64,000 bases of DNA from the NCBI RefSeq assembly GCF_030052815.1, contig NC_079493.1, positions 60,388,691 through 60,452,690 on the forward strand, given 5' to 3'. A program made the translations under genes and the position numbers. The DNA is from Hevea brasiliensis (lineage: Eukaryota; Streptophyta; Magnoliopsida; Malpighiales; Euphorbiaceae). Below, in pieces: positions 21,144 to 32,000 of the stretch (positions are counted from its first letter, which is position 1; each line of letters starts with the position of its first letter). Under the pieces are notes generated by a model. The model was not told the origin of the DNA. It saw only the letters and a program-made list of their open reading frames with translations, and ran no database searches.

Positions 21144-24100
21144 TGTAACATCCTCCCCGTAGCAACTCCGTACATTCTACTGTTCCGGTGACCGGTGTCG
21201 GTCCGGACAGCTAGAATGGCCAGAAAAATATTCAAATCAAAGTGAGGGACCATAATTAACTCAAATATTGACAAGAAAAATTTAGTAAAAATTTTAGAAA
21301 TAAAATACAAACAAGTTCAACGAGCCGGTGCCCAAGCGATGGGTAACCGGAGGGAAGTTGCGGTTCTCGCAACGAGGAGCCCTAGACCCGGGGGAAAAAT
21401 TATAAAATAATTTTTGGGACTCCAGAGAAGGGTCATTGAGGTTCCTATGGCATTAGAATGCCAAGAAAATATTTAGAAAAATTTTTCAATCGGTACAGAC
21501 AATTTTGACCCGTTAAGCCAAATGGAGGGCATTTTGGTCATTTCGCCTTCCGAGGTGATTTTTGGCCGACTTGTCCAGTTGAGTAAATAATTAATATGAC
21601 ATAAAATATGAATAAACATTACTAGAAATTAAATTGAAAATGAGTAATGAAAGAAGAAAAGAAAAGAAAACAAAAATGAAATAAAAATCAAATTTATGAC
21701 ATAGGATGATGCAATTAAAACCCTATCAACCAATCATATTTAATCAAGCATAAGAATAAAAGTCAAAAGACCCTAAATTAAACCAAAATTCTGCATCTTC
21801 TTCCTCCAATACGTGAACCTCTCTCTACTCTCTCTTCTTCATTTTTCTTCTTCTCCCAAGCTTAAATTTCCCACAATTCTCACCATAAAAACCCTAGCTC
21901 CCAACATTAAAAGTTGATTTTAGACCTTGATCAAGTGTTTAGTAGCAAAAAAAGAGGAGAAGTGAAGGTTTAACAAGTTGGGAATTTTATCAAATAAGGT
22001 TAGTGCCTAATTCCACTTATATCTCTATTATTCCATGTTAATTACTTAAAATAAGTATGAATTTGTGAACCAAATGAATGAAAGTTAAGGGTATGTATGC
22101 TATGGATTTTGGCTGCCCTAAGGAAGGAACAAAGGTGGAGTGTTTTTGATGGTTTTAATAGACTTAGAATGAATTAAAGATTATGCTTAAGGTGTATATA
22201 CACATATATAGTGAATGGAAGTGCTTAATTAGGTGTATGTGTGAATCATAAGGGAAAACTAGGGTTTTGAGAAGTGAAAATTGAAATTAGCTTAGGAAAT
22301 TGTTAGAGCACATTTTAATGGTCAATTAGTGACCATTTTAGGTATGTTGACCATAATTAGAACTTAAAAATAGAATGGCAAAGTGAAGGTGAAATCGGCC
22401 CTAGGACAGCAGCATAGGGACTGAAAATTCAGTCCCTTTGCACTGCCATAACTTGGGCTGTGTTAGTCCAATTGGTGTTTGGCTAATTGGACATGAAACT
22501 AGGCTTATAATGGCACATTTTTGCTGAAGAAACCATGCCCAAAAGACCAAAGCAAGAGGACCAAAACTTGGCCCCAATCCGGACACCCTGCACAGCCCTC
22601 TGCAGAATTGACCAAATGAACAGTAACTGTTCATTTGGCCATAACTCACTGTAGATTTGGTCAATTGACCTGAAATTTTTACAGCAACAAGTTAAGACAT
22701 AGAAAAACAACTTTCATGAAGGAACCTACCCCAAATTATGGCCAGAACCTAACCCAAATGGCAGTGGCAGCCACTGTTCAAACCTGCAACTCTGCAGATT
22801 TTGATTTGAGCAGCCATGTTTGGATGGCTATAACTCTCTCTAGAAAACTCGGATTTAGGCGATTCTTGAACCGATGGAAACCTAAGACATAGTAGAACAT
22901 TTCATATGAAGAAAGTTAGACCAAATTATGAACTTAACTTGGTCAAATTACTGACCAAAGTTGGACCAAAAATCTGCCAGCACCCAATATAGCAGCATGA
23001 ATAGTGCACGTGAACAGTAAACTTATTTTGGCCATAACTTGAGCTACAAAACTCCAAATGGAGTGATTCAAAAAAAGAAATTCAACTAGACAGAATAAGG
23101 AACAACTTTCATGTTTACCATTTCCTCAAATTCCCACTGTAGAAATATCAAATGGAACAATAAAGATGAAGCACCAAATCTGAAAATTTTGCTCAATTAG
23201 CATTAAGCTTAAAAATGGTATTGGCAACCAATACCAACAAGTTTGAAATACAAAATGTGGTATGTTTGAGGTGTTAAAACCAATACACCTATTTTCTATC
23301 CAAAAGTCAACATTTTTGTTGACCAATGAGGTGAATAGTGACACCAAAACCAAAAATTGGCAATTTTGCCAAAATGACCTAAGCTTTGAGAAAGTGACCA
23401 AAACCAACAAGTTTTGAATACAAAATGTGGTATGTTGGGAGTACTAAAACCAATGTACCTATTGTTTATGCAAAAGTCAACATTTTAGTTGACTAATGAA
23501 ATGAATAGTGACATGAAAACTTGAAATTCAAAAATTGTGAAACTTAAAAATGCAAAATGCCCTAGTAGGCCTAATGTGATTGGTTTGGATAGTTTGGCAT
23601 GCCAATAGGGTATTGTTTTAGCAGTACTGCGAAAGGAAAGGCTTTATGCCTGTATTCATGGCTTTATGCCCGTATTCATGGCTTTTATGCCAGTATTCAT
23701 GGCTTTTATGCCCGATTATGTGATATCATGGCTTTTTAGCCATACCGATCGTGATACGTGGTTGACGCTTTTGTCCCATGGTATGACGCCCGAGGCACCG
23801 CGTGTCCAAAGGCCAACGACCGTTATCCATCGATCGTCCAAAGATAGGTTACTTGGGCATGGAAAAGTATAATCAGAATCGAACTGATTGTTAAAGAAAA
23901 TACGAAAATTAAATATCAGGAATGATTACGATAGAATACAAAGAAACTCAAGATCAGGAAGAAAATAAATAAACAGAATGCATGAAGAAGTTAATATCAT
24001 AAAACGTAATTAGCCCTCGACTAAACATTAAGTTGGTAATTATTCAGTTCTTATGAACACAATGGCTAAGAAATTATGATTTTTATATTGCATATTATTT

Positions 24101-24749
24101 CTTTCTATTTTATTATTTGCACCACTAAGCTTTATGCTTAGCGCGTCGCTTTTGCAACGCGTAGGTACTGAAGATACTGATCGAGAGCCAGTAGACCACA
24201 AATTGAGTAAGTCCATCCTGCAGTTCTGCATAGTGTCTGTGTCACCTCACTGCGAGTGCATTGGTAGGACGCCGATGTCATTTTGGTATTTTGTAATTGA
24301 TTTTATTTTCTCATATGTATTTGAAACTTACGTAATGTATTTTGATATTCATGTAAATAATGAAAAGTGTGGTTGTAAATGGAAAAGTGAATGTTATCTA
24401 TGATTTATGCATGGTTTCATATGAGATGGATGAATGAGAACTAAGATTGAACATTGTTGATAATTTGATAAATGGAGTTGAGATGATGGAAAATGAATAT
24501 AGGAAGTGTTTTTCACAGGTTCCGAAGAACTGTTTTCTCCATTTTTAGCCGGTACTCCGCCGGATTTTCTTTAAAATTTTCGGAACCTCAAATAAATAGT
24601 AATTTCGATAAATGGCTTAAAATGAATTATATTTAACAAGTTATATTCAAAACTACGATAAAAATGTATTTAAGATAAAATAGAGTGCTTCGGCACACTG
24701 AGTGGCATAACTTGCTCGGCTACACTGTAGTAGGGTAAGGGGTGTCACA
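21144..24749 (+). repeat. 3' LTR of element D
   Basis: Starts TGTAACATCCTCCCCG and ends GGGGTGTCACA, 3606 bp. It carries the same module array (from about 22446), the palindrome at 22612-22638, the short atggctttatgcc repeats at 23636-23715 and the double hairpin at 24125-24161. In the patch equivalent to 18600-18960 this copy looks more regular than the 5' LTR and agrees better with other family members. Confidence 0.93.
23636..23715 (+). repeat. Short tandem repeat ~21 bp in family B LTRs
   Basis: About four copies of a unit of the form gtattcatggcttttatgcc, differing by single bases or one T. The unit count differs between copies of the LTR (compare 18625-18700, 38439-38500 and the shorter form at 32380-32420), so it behaves as a variable-number repeat. 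A short frame at 23666-23872 arises only from this repeat. Confidence 0.75.
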
Positions 24750-25090
24750 CAACTATTGCCTGATGACGTGATAACCAATCCATTCCCAAAATCACGTCAA
24801 ACTCGTGGAAGGGCAATTCAATTAGGTCTACTGAGAATTTATACCCCTGAATCCTCAATGGGCAACCTTTATATACCTTATTCACTACCACACTGTGGCC
24901 CAGTGGATTTGTGACCAGAATGTTTTGATCACTCTCCTCTACTGGAACTGCCCTCTCTATGGGTAGTTTGATGCAAATGTAGGAATGAGTGGATCTTGGA
25001 TCCACCAATGCATGCACAGTAATGTTGTAGAGGGAAAACGTACCCCTGATGACATCTGGGGCATCTTGCTCCTCCTGAGCTCTAATGGCA
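24750..25090 (-). pseudogene. pol: Element B protease domain (broken)
   Basis: The minus-strand frame reads DVIRGTFSLYNITVHALVDPRSTHSYI, then SVVNKVYKGCPLRIQGYKFSVDLIELPFHEFDVILGMDWLSRHQAIVV, the retropepsin-like aspartic protease that cuts the polyprotein. The active-site motif in this clade is usually DPGST- or DSGAS-like; here it is DPRST, so the Gly is changed to Arg and the enzyme was probably dead. The frame is cut at 24750 by element D and goes on at 16123, where the RT linker begins. The five bases caact are duplicated at the break. Confidence 0.88.
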
Positions 25091-26325
25091 TAGGCCCTGG
25101 CAGGTATTTTAGTGTCTAGCCTCTCTGCTGACTCGGATGCAGGCCTCAGTGATGGACCAGTTGCCTCAGGTTTACCGGGCTTCCTACCCTTTTGTGGTGC
25201 AAGAACAGGTCTGTCAGTTTGTGTTGGAGCGACTGTAGTAGTCCTCTTCGGACAATTCTTGATCTGATGTTCTGTTGATCCACACCGTAAGCATGCACCA
25301 GTCACTTGCCAACATTCCCCCTTATGCCACTTCTGATAATACTGACAAGCAAAAGATGTAGGGGCTGGTCCCCTAAACACCGTCCTTGGAGAGCTGCCCA
25401 CTGATGGTGTGGACTGGCCTCTCCTAGGTGTGAACTGTGGTCTGGGCCCCTGAGATTGACCCTGACCCTGTGGTGGTCCTGAACTCTGAGCAAGTGGACC
25501 CTTACTCTTCTTGCTGGGAGTAGAAAATGCACTGGACTGACTTGGACCCCTCTTCTACTGTCTTTCTCTTCTATTTTGTTCATTTATTCGGACCCTTTCC
25601 ACTTTTGATGTAGCATCAACTGGCTTAGCAAAATCTATGATTTCCAATGTCGTGATCATGATTTTGATATTGTCATTAAGCCCTTCTTCAAACCTTTAGC
25701 ACCTCTCTGCCTCTGTAGGGACTATCTCCCTCCCATACCGGCTCAGTCTGACAAACTCATGCTCATACTCAACCATTGAAAACTGTCTCTGTCTCAGACT
25801 GATAAATTCCCTTCTTTGCTCTTCTAGGTACACTTTGCTAACATATTTCTTCCTGAACTCTGTGAGAAAGAATTCCCAAGTGATCCGTTCAGGTTGCACC
25901 TCACTGGTTACTGTGTCCCATCATTGATATGCATCATCCTGAAGTAGGGACACAGCACCCACCAAGTTCTGCTCGGGGGTGCAGTTTAGCGGTTTCAGCA
26001 CTCTGATGGTTCTATCCAACCAGTTTTCTATGGCCATGGGATCATCCTCCCTCTTCCCAAAGAAGTCCATAGCCCCATGCTTTCGCAGTTTCTCTAAATG
26101 AGATTTTTGTGGTGCTGGTGGAGGTTGTGGCTGTGGTTGTGGTGGTGGTATTGCCCCCATCATTTGCTGGTAGAATTCAGTCAATTGCTGAAATAGAGCA
26201 AACTGAGGTTGGGCAGGTGCCTCAACTGCTGGTGGAGCAGATTCCCCCCTGCCCCCAGATTCAACCCTGGATGGAACATGACTCTCCACCTCTTCTTCAA
26301 CTGCTCTTTGCGAAGCAGGATCCAT
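25091..26325 (-). pseudogene. gag: Element B gag (broken)
   Basis: Starts at the ATG at 26323-26325, MDPASQRAVEEEVESHVP, 112 bases after the PBS. It has a Gln/Pro-rich segment, then KHGAMDFFGKREDDPMAIENWLDRT and the capsid-like core to DDAYQ, the EFRKKYVSKVYLEEQRREF block, LSRYGREIVPTEAERC, a Pro/Gln/Ser-rich part, and the knuckle CLRCGSTEHQIKNC (CX2CX4HX4C). The first knuckle reads CQYYQKWHKGEC and lacks its second Cys. Stops occur after DDAYQ (TGA before W), after AEAERC-like ERC, and after ERQ (TAG), and the frame shifts within 25300-25600. Gag packages the RNA and forms the virus-like particle in the cytoplasm; this copy cannot. Confidence 0.9.
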
Positions 26326-26436
26326 ATCCTATTCAAAATAAGAAAACAAACAGATCTACATCAGTGTCACCTCAACACTTACAAATGTAATGCAATGGTA
26401 TGCACTCTATCTAGGCCCAGAAACGCCTAAATCGAT

Positions 26437-26448
26437 GCTCTGATACCA
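26437..26448 (-). other. Primer-binding site of element B
   Basis: On the minus strand TGGTATCAGAGC, separated by five bases (tttag) from the 5' LTR end at 26454. Complementary to the initiator-Met tRNA 3' end, intact, and the same arrangement as in element D. Confidence 0.95.
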
Positions 26449-26504
26449 CTAAATGTGACACCCCTTACTTGTCTACAGTGTAGCCGAGCAAGTTATTCTA
26501 CTCA

Positions 26505-28611
26505 TGTTAGTAGTATGCCCTAGAGCATATCATTTAGTATGTATCTTGTACATATTTTTATTAATAAAAGGCATTTCCACTTTTCCGTTTACATGATATA
26601 TTTATGTGTAATAGAAAAGGTCCATTGATATTTTGTTAGAAATATTATTCTTAAGTTGTTAAGAATATGAGTGACAATATTTCTAGCACGAAGTATCATA
26701 AATAGGTTCACAATCGAGGATACTTCATAATAAGGACATGACTTATCCAGAAAGATTGTATTCATGTTTGTTCCCAAGTTATTTATATGAGATATAAATA
26801 AGATGGAATGGTGAGTCTCATGCCATATAACAAACATGATAGGCACTTATAAATGATAAGTAGGCCAAACCAGTGACACTTATGACAAGCACATGGAGTT
26901 TACTCTTGTCAATGTTTTGTCATAAATCATATCAGTGCATATAATCTTTAGACCTGAGATAGCACGGTTATCTTGTATATAGGTAGTTTGAGTTTGATAC
27001 TGCTTTTATAATTGTACTGTGTATGGGTATATGGCATGTGTTGGCTCCTACTAATTATATATGGAGGTAGGTGTTGATCAAGATGGAATCTGTTCCTCTA
27101 AGTAAATAGAGATAAAATCCTATGTTCATTTAATTGTTCTTGATATTTCAAGTTCCTGGCCAGGACAAATAGATTTATTCAGAAAAGAGTTTCTGATGAG
27201 AAAATCTTTTTAATCAAGAACTGGAATTAAAAGAGAACATAATATTCATAGCAAATGGAGTTTGACATAAACCATGACTCCAGCTTGAGTTGGGATTTTG
27301 TAACAGAGAGATTCTAGTGCATGGTAACATATGATTATAGGTTCATTTAAGGTAAACCTTATTACTAATTGGGTGGCCATGGCATGCTATGCTAGGTGTT
27401 AACCATGGTCTATGAGGTTCATAAAATGATTTAGAGAAATCATTTATGGTAAGAAAGAGTTCTGATGATATTAAGAGTTAATATCATGTCTCATTGCCAA
27501 TTAGTGATGAGCCTAGTAAGTCACACACATACACAAGTTATCACCTAATTAAATATGATTTAATTAATTAATTAAAGAGTTTAATTGATTAATTAAATAG
27601 GTTTGGTTTGCAATTAGTTTGCAAAGTCCCTAGCATGACTTGAAACCAAATCTAGATTATTGGATGTATAATATAAGTTAAATTTATATTTAAAGTGTTT
27701 AAATATGAATTTAATTAATGAGAAATTAATTAATAGAGATTAATTAATTAATTTATATTTGATATAAATTAATTAGAAGAAGAAAAATAATTTTTTTGGG
27801 TTGAGAACTCAAAATTAAGACACAGGGGCATTTTGGTCATTTTGCAGTGTGACACGTGGCACCATGAGATGGTGACCCATGGCATAACACATAAGCTTGC
27901 GAAATGTTTTTTTAATCATGTAAGATGATTAAAATCAAGATTACATATAGGTTTGACACTTGGCACAATGTGATTGGGTCACTTAAACCTAGAGCTAATC
28001 AAAGGGTGACATGTGGCAAGGGTTTAATGTGTTAACCTAGCTATTTAAGTGTTGTTATGAGAAAATAAAATACAACCAGCAGGCACACTCCTTGGTCACG
28101 CCATTTTGCAGCCCTCCCTCTATTCTTCTTCATCTCTCATCAATTCAAAGAGATTAGCCATCAATCTCTTGAATTAAGAACACTAGAAATTGTTTCTAGT
28201 GTCCTGTTTACATCTCTAATCTCTTAAAAGGCAGAACTTGAATTTCTAATTAATAGAAAAGGCTTTAGAAGCTGTTCAAGGGCTGCCATAGGTGTTCTTG
28301 GTGTGGACAAGCTAGAGGGACAACATCTGCTGTCCTGAAGAAGAATCTCAAGGGCGCAGACACGCTACAGTGCATCAAGAGGTTAGTGTAATCGTTCTTG
28401 ATTTAATCTAGGATTCTAAAATTAATCTGATTAATTTTAAAATCTTAAATGGCAAATACAGATCAAAAAACATATTAAAAGAGTTTTAATATGTTGTTTA
28501 TCATTGAAATCAAATAGATAAAAATAAATCTTGCATGATGCATGTGACCCTAGGTGAAAATTTTTGAATTCAATGGTATAAACTTGTGTTTTTCACGCTT
28601 CCGTTCCTTCA
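26505..28611 (+). mobile_element. Copia-like solo LTR, 2107 bp
   Basis: Begins TGTTAGTAGTATGCCC and ends CGCTTCCGTTCCTTCA, with perfect actca duplications at 26500-26504 and 28612-28616. The interrupted family B LTR reads on from one side to the other. No PBS or coding sequence lies inside. It shares its start with the partial LTR at 1-677. The terminal style (TGTTAG...TTCCTTCA) recalls plant Copia LTRs, but without pol the superfamily is not proven. The minus-strand frame 26589-26846 is a chance frame. Confidence 0.9.
28041..28049 (+). promoter_or_regulatory. Possible TATA-type box of the Copia-like LTR
   Basis: ctatttaag lies about 1.5 kb into the LTR, 30 bases or so upstream of aataaaatacaacc, a layout seen in plant LTR promoters. 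Judged only by motif and position; transcription is not shown. Confidence 0.3.
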
Positions 28612-29028
28612 ACTCAGTGTGCCGAAGCACCAACTTATGTTTCTATTTACAATTTATTCCTTTTTAATTCATTTATTTACAATTTTGATAAATCTGAATT
28701 TTTTTGCAAATTTTACTGAAAATCTGACAGAGTGCCAGTTGTAAATTAGAAAAATAATTCTTCTGAACCTGTTTCAAAACACTTCCAATATAATTTCCAA
28801 ATCCAAACTCCATTATACACATTTCAAGTCAATCTCAAAATCTCAATCTCAAATCACAATACTATTTTTTAAAACTTTTCTGTTCACTTCAACACTTGAA
28901 GCATATTCATAAATATTTCTCAACATACATTATGCAGAAAATTTCAATAATATGAAATTTCATATATTTACATTAATACATAATTACAAGAGATTATAGT
29001 TACAATCCAAATTAATAAAAAATGCCAA

Positions 29029-32000
29029 TGTAACACCCCTAAGTTCAGTAGTGCGTTCTACTATTCCGGTGACCAGTGTTGTCCGGACAGCTAGGATGCC
29101 TAGAACTACACTTCGATATGAGTAAGAAGACATAAAATAATGAAATACAAGAAAAGAAAATACAAGAAAAAAAAAGGAAAAATAATAGCAAAGAAATGTA
29201 ACCAAGTTAAGCGAGCCGAGAACCCTAGCGATGGGGGACCGCACTGGGAAGTCACGGCGTGGACCGTTGACTAGCCTTGGACTGCGGGGAACCCTGGAAA
29301 ACATTTTTAGGACTTAAGTAGACCCTTATTGAAGAATAAATCTCATTAGAAAGATCAAAGAAAAATTAAATAATTAGTACAAAGAAAAGTGAGAAATCGA
29401 AAAACAGACAAAACCCGGTGTTACCGAAAAATCGGGAATGTAACCCGAACGGGGGCATTATGGTCATTTGACATCCCGAATTGTCTTTTGACCTAAATTT
29501 CCATTAAAAATAAATAATATTACACTTAGAAAATAAAATGAAAAATTAATTTGGTGGTACCTAAAGTGAATAGCAAGAATTAAGGGTTTAATGTGGAATA
29601 AGTGGGAATTTAACATATTATATGAATTAATTAGAGTAAGTGGACCACTAAAGGAATAAACTAAGGATAATGGGGCAGGTGTAAGTCCATAATACAAGCT
29701 GAAACTTCATCTTCTCCAAATGAATTCATCCATGCCGATTTGAGAAGGAAGAAAATCCTCCATTGCCGTTTTTGCATGAGCTTGATCCACTCCTCCATTT
29801 CAACTCCAATCACTTAGATAGCTTCATAAAAAATTGTCTACACATCATAAGGAAGAGCTTGATACCAAAATCAAGAAGTTTAATCAAGGTTTAGCAAGCT
29901 CCAACCATAGGTAAGTTTACATTTTTGAATGTTGCTTTGTTAAACTTTGTGTACATGTTATGGGTGTGTGCTTTGTGAAGAAAATTTTCAAGTTTGAAGA
30001 GTTCTTGATATATCCAGTTTGGACAACCATGGAGTTGTGTATTTGAAGATTTATTTTACATATATTTGATGAGAAATTATGATGAATAGGGTGATTTTTT
30101 TAATGTCCTAGTAGTTAAATTCCATGTATATGTGGTGATTGTACAATGGGGATTGAAGTTGACGAATTATGGACACTTTGGCATGGTGAAGCTTTGTAGC
30201 AGCCTTGGGACACTTTGATAAATGTATGAGTTCATGAAGGTATTGGCAGAGTTGTAACACCCTCCCTGTAGCAACTCCGTACATTCTACTGTTCTGGTGA
30301 CCGGTGTCGGTCCGGACAGCTATAACGTCCGGAAAAATATCTAAACTAAAGTCAGGAACCATAATTAACTCAAATATTAGTAAGCAAAATTTAGTAAAAA
30401 TTTTAGAAATAAAATACAAACAAGTTAAACGAGCCGGTGCCCTAGCGATGGGTAACCCAGAGGAAAGTTGCGGTTCTCTCAACTAGGAGCCCTAGACCCG
30501 AGAAAAAATTCATAAAATAATTTTTGAGACTCTAGAGAAGGGTCACTGAGGTTCCTATGGCATTAGAATGCCAAGAAAATACCTAGAAAATTTTTTCAAT
30601 CGGTACAGACAATTTTGACCCGTTAAGCCAAACGGAGGGCATTTTGGTCATTTCGCCTTCAGAGGTGATTTTTGGCCTACTTGTCCAGTTGAGTAAATAA
30701 TTAATGTGACATAAAATATGAATAAACATTAGTAGAAATTTAATTGAAAATGAGTAGTGAAGAAAAGAAAAGAAAATGAGGAAAAAGGCTTATTTATGAC
30801 ATCATGATGATGTCATTTAAAAGCTATAACCAATCATATTTAAACAACCTATTAACTAACAAATAAAAGAGACAAATTGAGACCAAAATAAATCAAAAAG
30901 CCAGCAGCCATCCCCTTCCCCAAAACCAGCTGAAATTCATACCCTAGCCCAACCTCCATTGACAACTTCAAGCAAGCTCCATTTCCCTCTTCATTTCACC
31001 ATAAACCCTAGAGACCTTTCACAAAAATTTATCCTTGCACCTTGCATAACCTTTTTGCAGCCAAGAAAAGGAAAAGAAGTGAAGTTTTGAGCTTGGGAAA
31101 AATCTGCCTACAAAAGGTTAGTGCACATATGTTTTTAAAACTCATTAATTCCATGTTAGAGATTTGTAATAGGTAAGAAATTGTGAAATAAATGAACCAA
31201 ACTCATGTGTATGTCCACCATAGAATTCGGCAACCTTAAGGAAGGAATGATTTTGATTGTTTTGATGGACTTAGAGTGGACTAGAAATGATGTTTAAGGT
31301 ATATATCTACATGGATAATGAATTAGTGTGCTAACTAAAGCATCTTGTATGAATCATAATGTGAAGCTAGGGTTTTAGGAGTAAAATGTGAACTTGGCTT
31401 ATGAAATTGTTAAAGAACATCCTAATGGTCAATTAGTGACCATTTGAGAAAATTTGACCATAATTTGGACAGAAATATAGCATGGCAAAGTGAATGAGTA
31501 TGCTGCCTAGTGAGTGCAGCAGGGTGGCTGTGATTCCAGCCCACTTGGACTGCCATATCTTTGGCTGTGTTGGTCCAATTGGTGTTTGGCCAATTGGACA
31601 TGAAACTATGCTTATAATGGCACATTTTTTCTGAAGAAACCATGCTCAAAAGACCAAAGCAAGAGGACCAAAAGTTGGTCCCAATCCAGATACCCTGCAA
31701 CAGCACCTGCAGAAATGACCAAATGAACAGTAACTGTTCATTTAGCCATAACTCACTGTAGATATGGTCAATTGACCTGAAAGTTTTACAGCAACAAGTT
31801 AAGACATAGACAAACAACTTTCATGAAGAAACCTACCCCAAATTATGACCAGAACTTAACCCAAATGGCAGTCACAGTCACTGTTCATGGTACTGTAGAT
31901 TTGGTAATTCTGCAGTTTTGGCAATCCGGCCAGCTGTGGTTTTTGGACCATATCTGGAGCTACAAAACTCCAAATGGAGTGATTCAAAAAATAAAATTCA

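Larger units (their letters stand above)
16124..24749 (+). mobile_element. Gag-only Tekay element D (non-autonomous)
   Basis: A structurally complete LTR retrotransposon: 5' LTR 16124-19724 (3601 bp), PBS 19730-19741, a 1419-bp internal region with a gag remnant only, PPT 21129-21143, and 3' LTR 21144-24749 (3606 bp). The duplication caact is perfect at 16119-16123 and 24750-24754. The LTRs are close to identical apart from a few noisy patches, which points to a fairly recent insertion. Protease, RT, RNase H and integrase are absent: the gag C-terminus joins directly to the last codons of pol before the PPT. Known parallels are the TR-GAG elements described in plants, though these LTRs are unusually long. 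It sits inside the protease/RT junction of its relative, element B. Confidence 0.93.

Noticed and set aside
23636..23715. Short regular repeats as a CRISPR-like array
   Set aside because: Units are directly adjacent without spacers, diverged, and lie inside an LTR of a plant retrotransposon.
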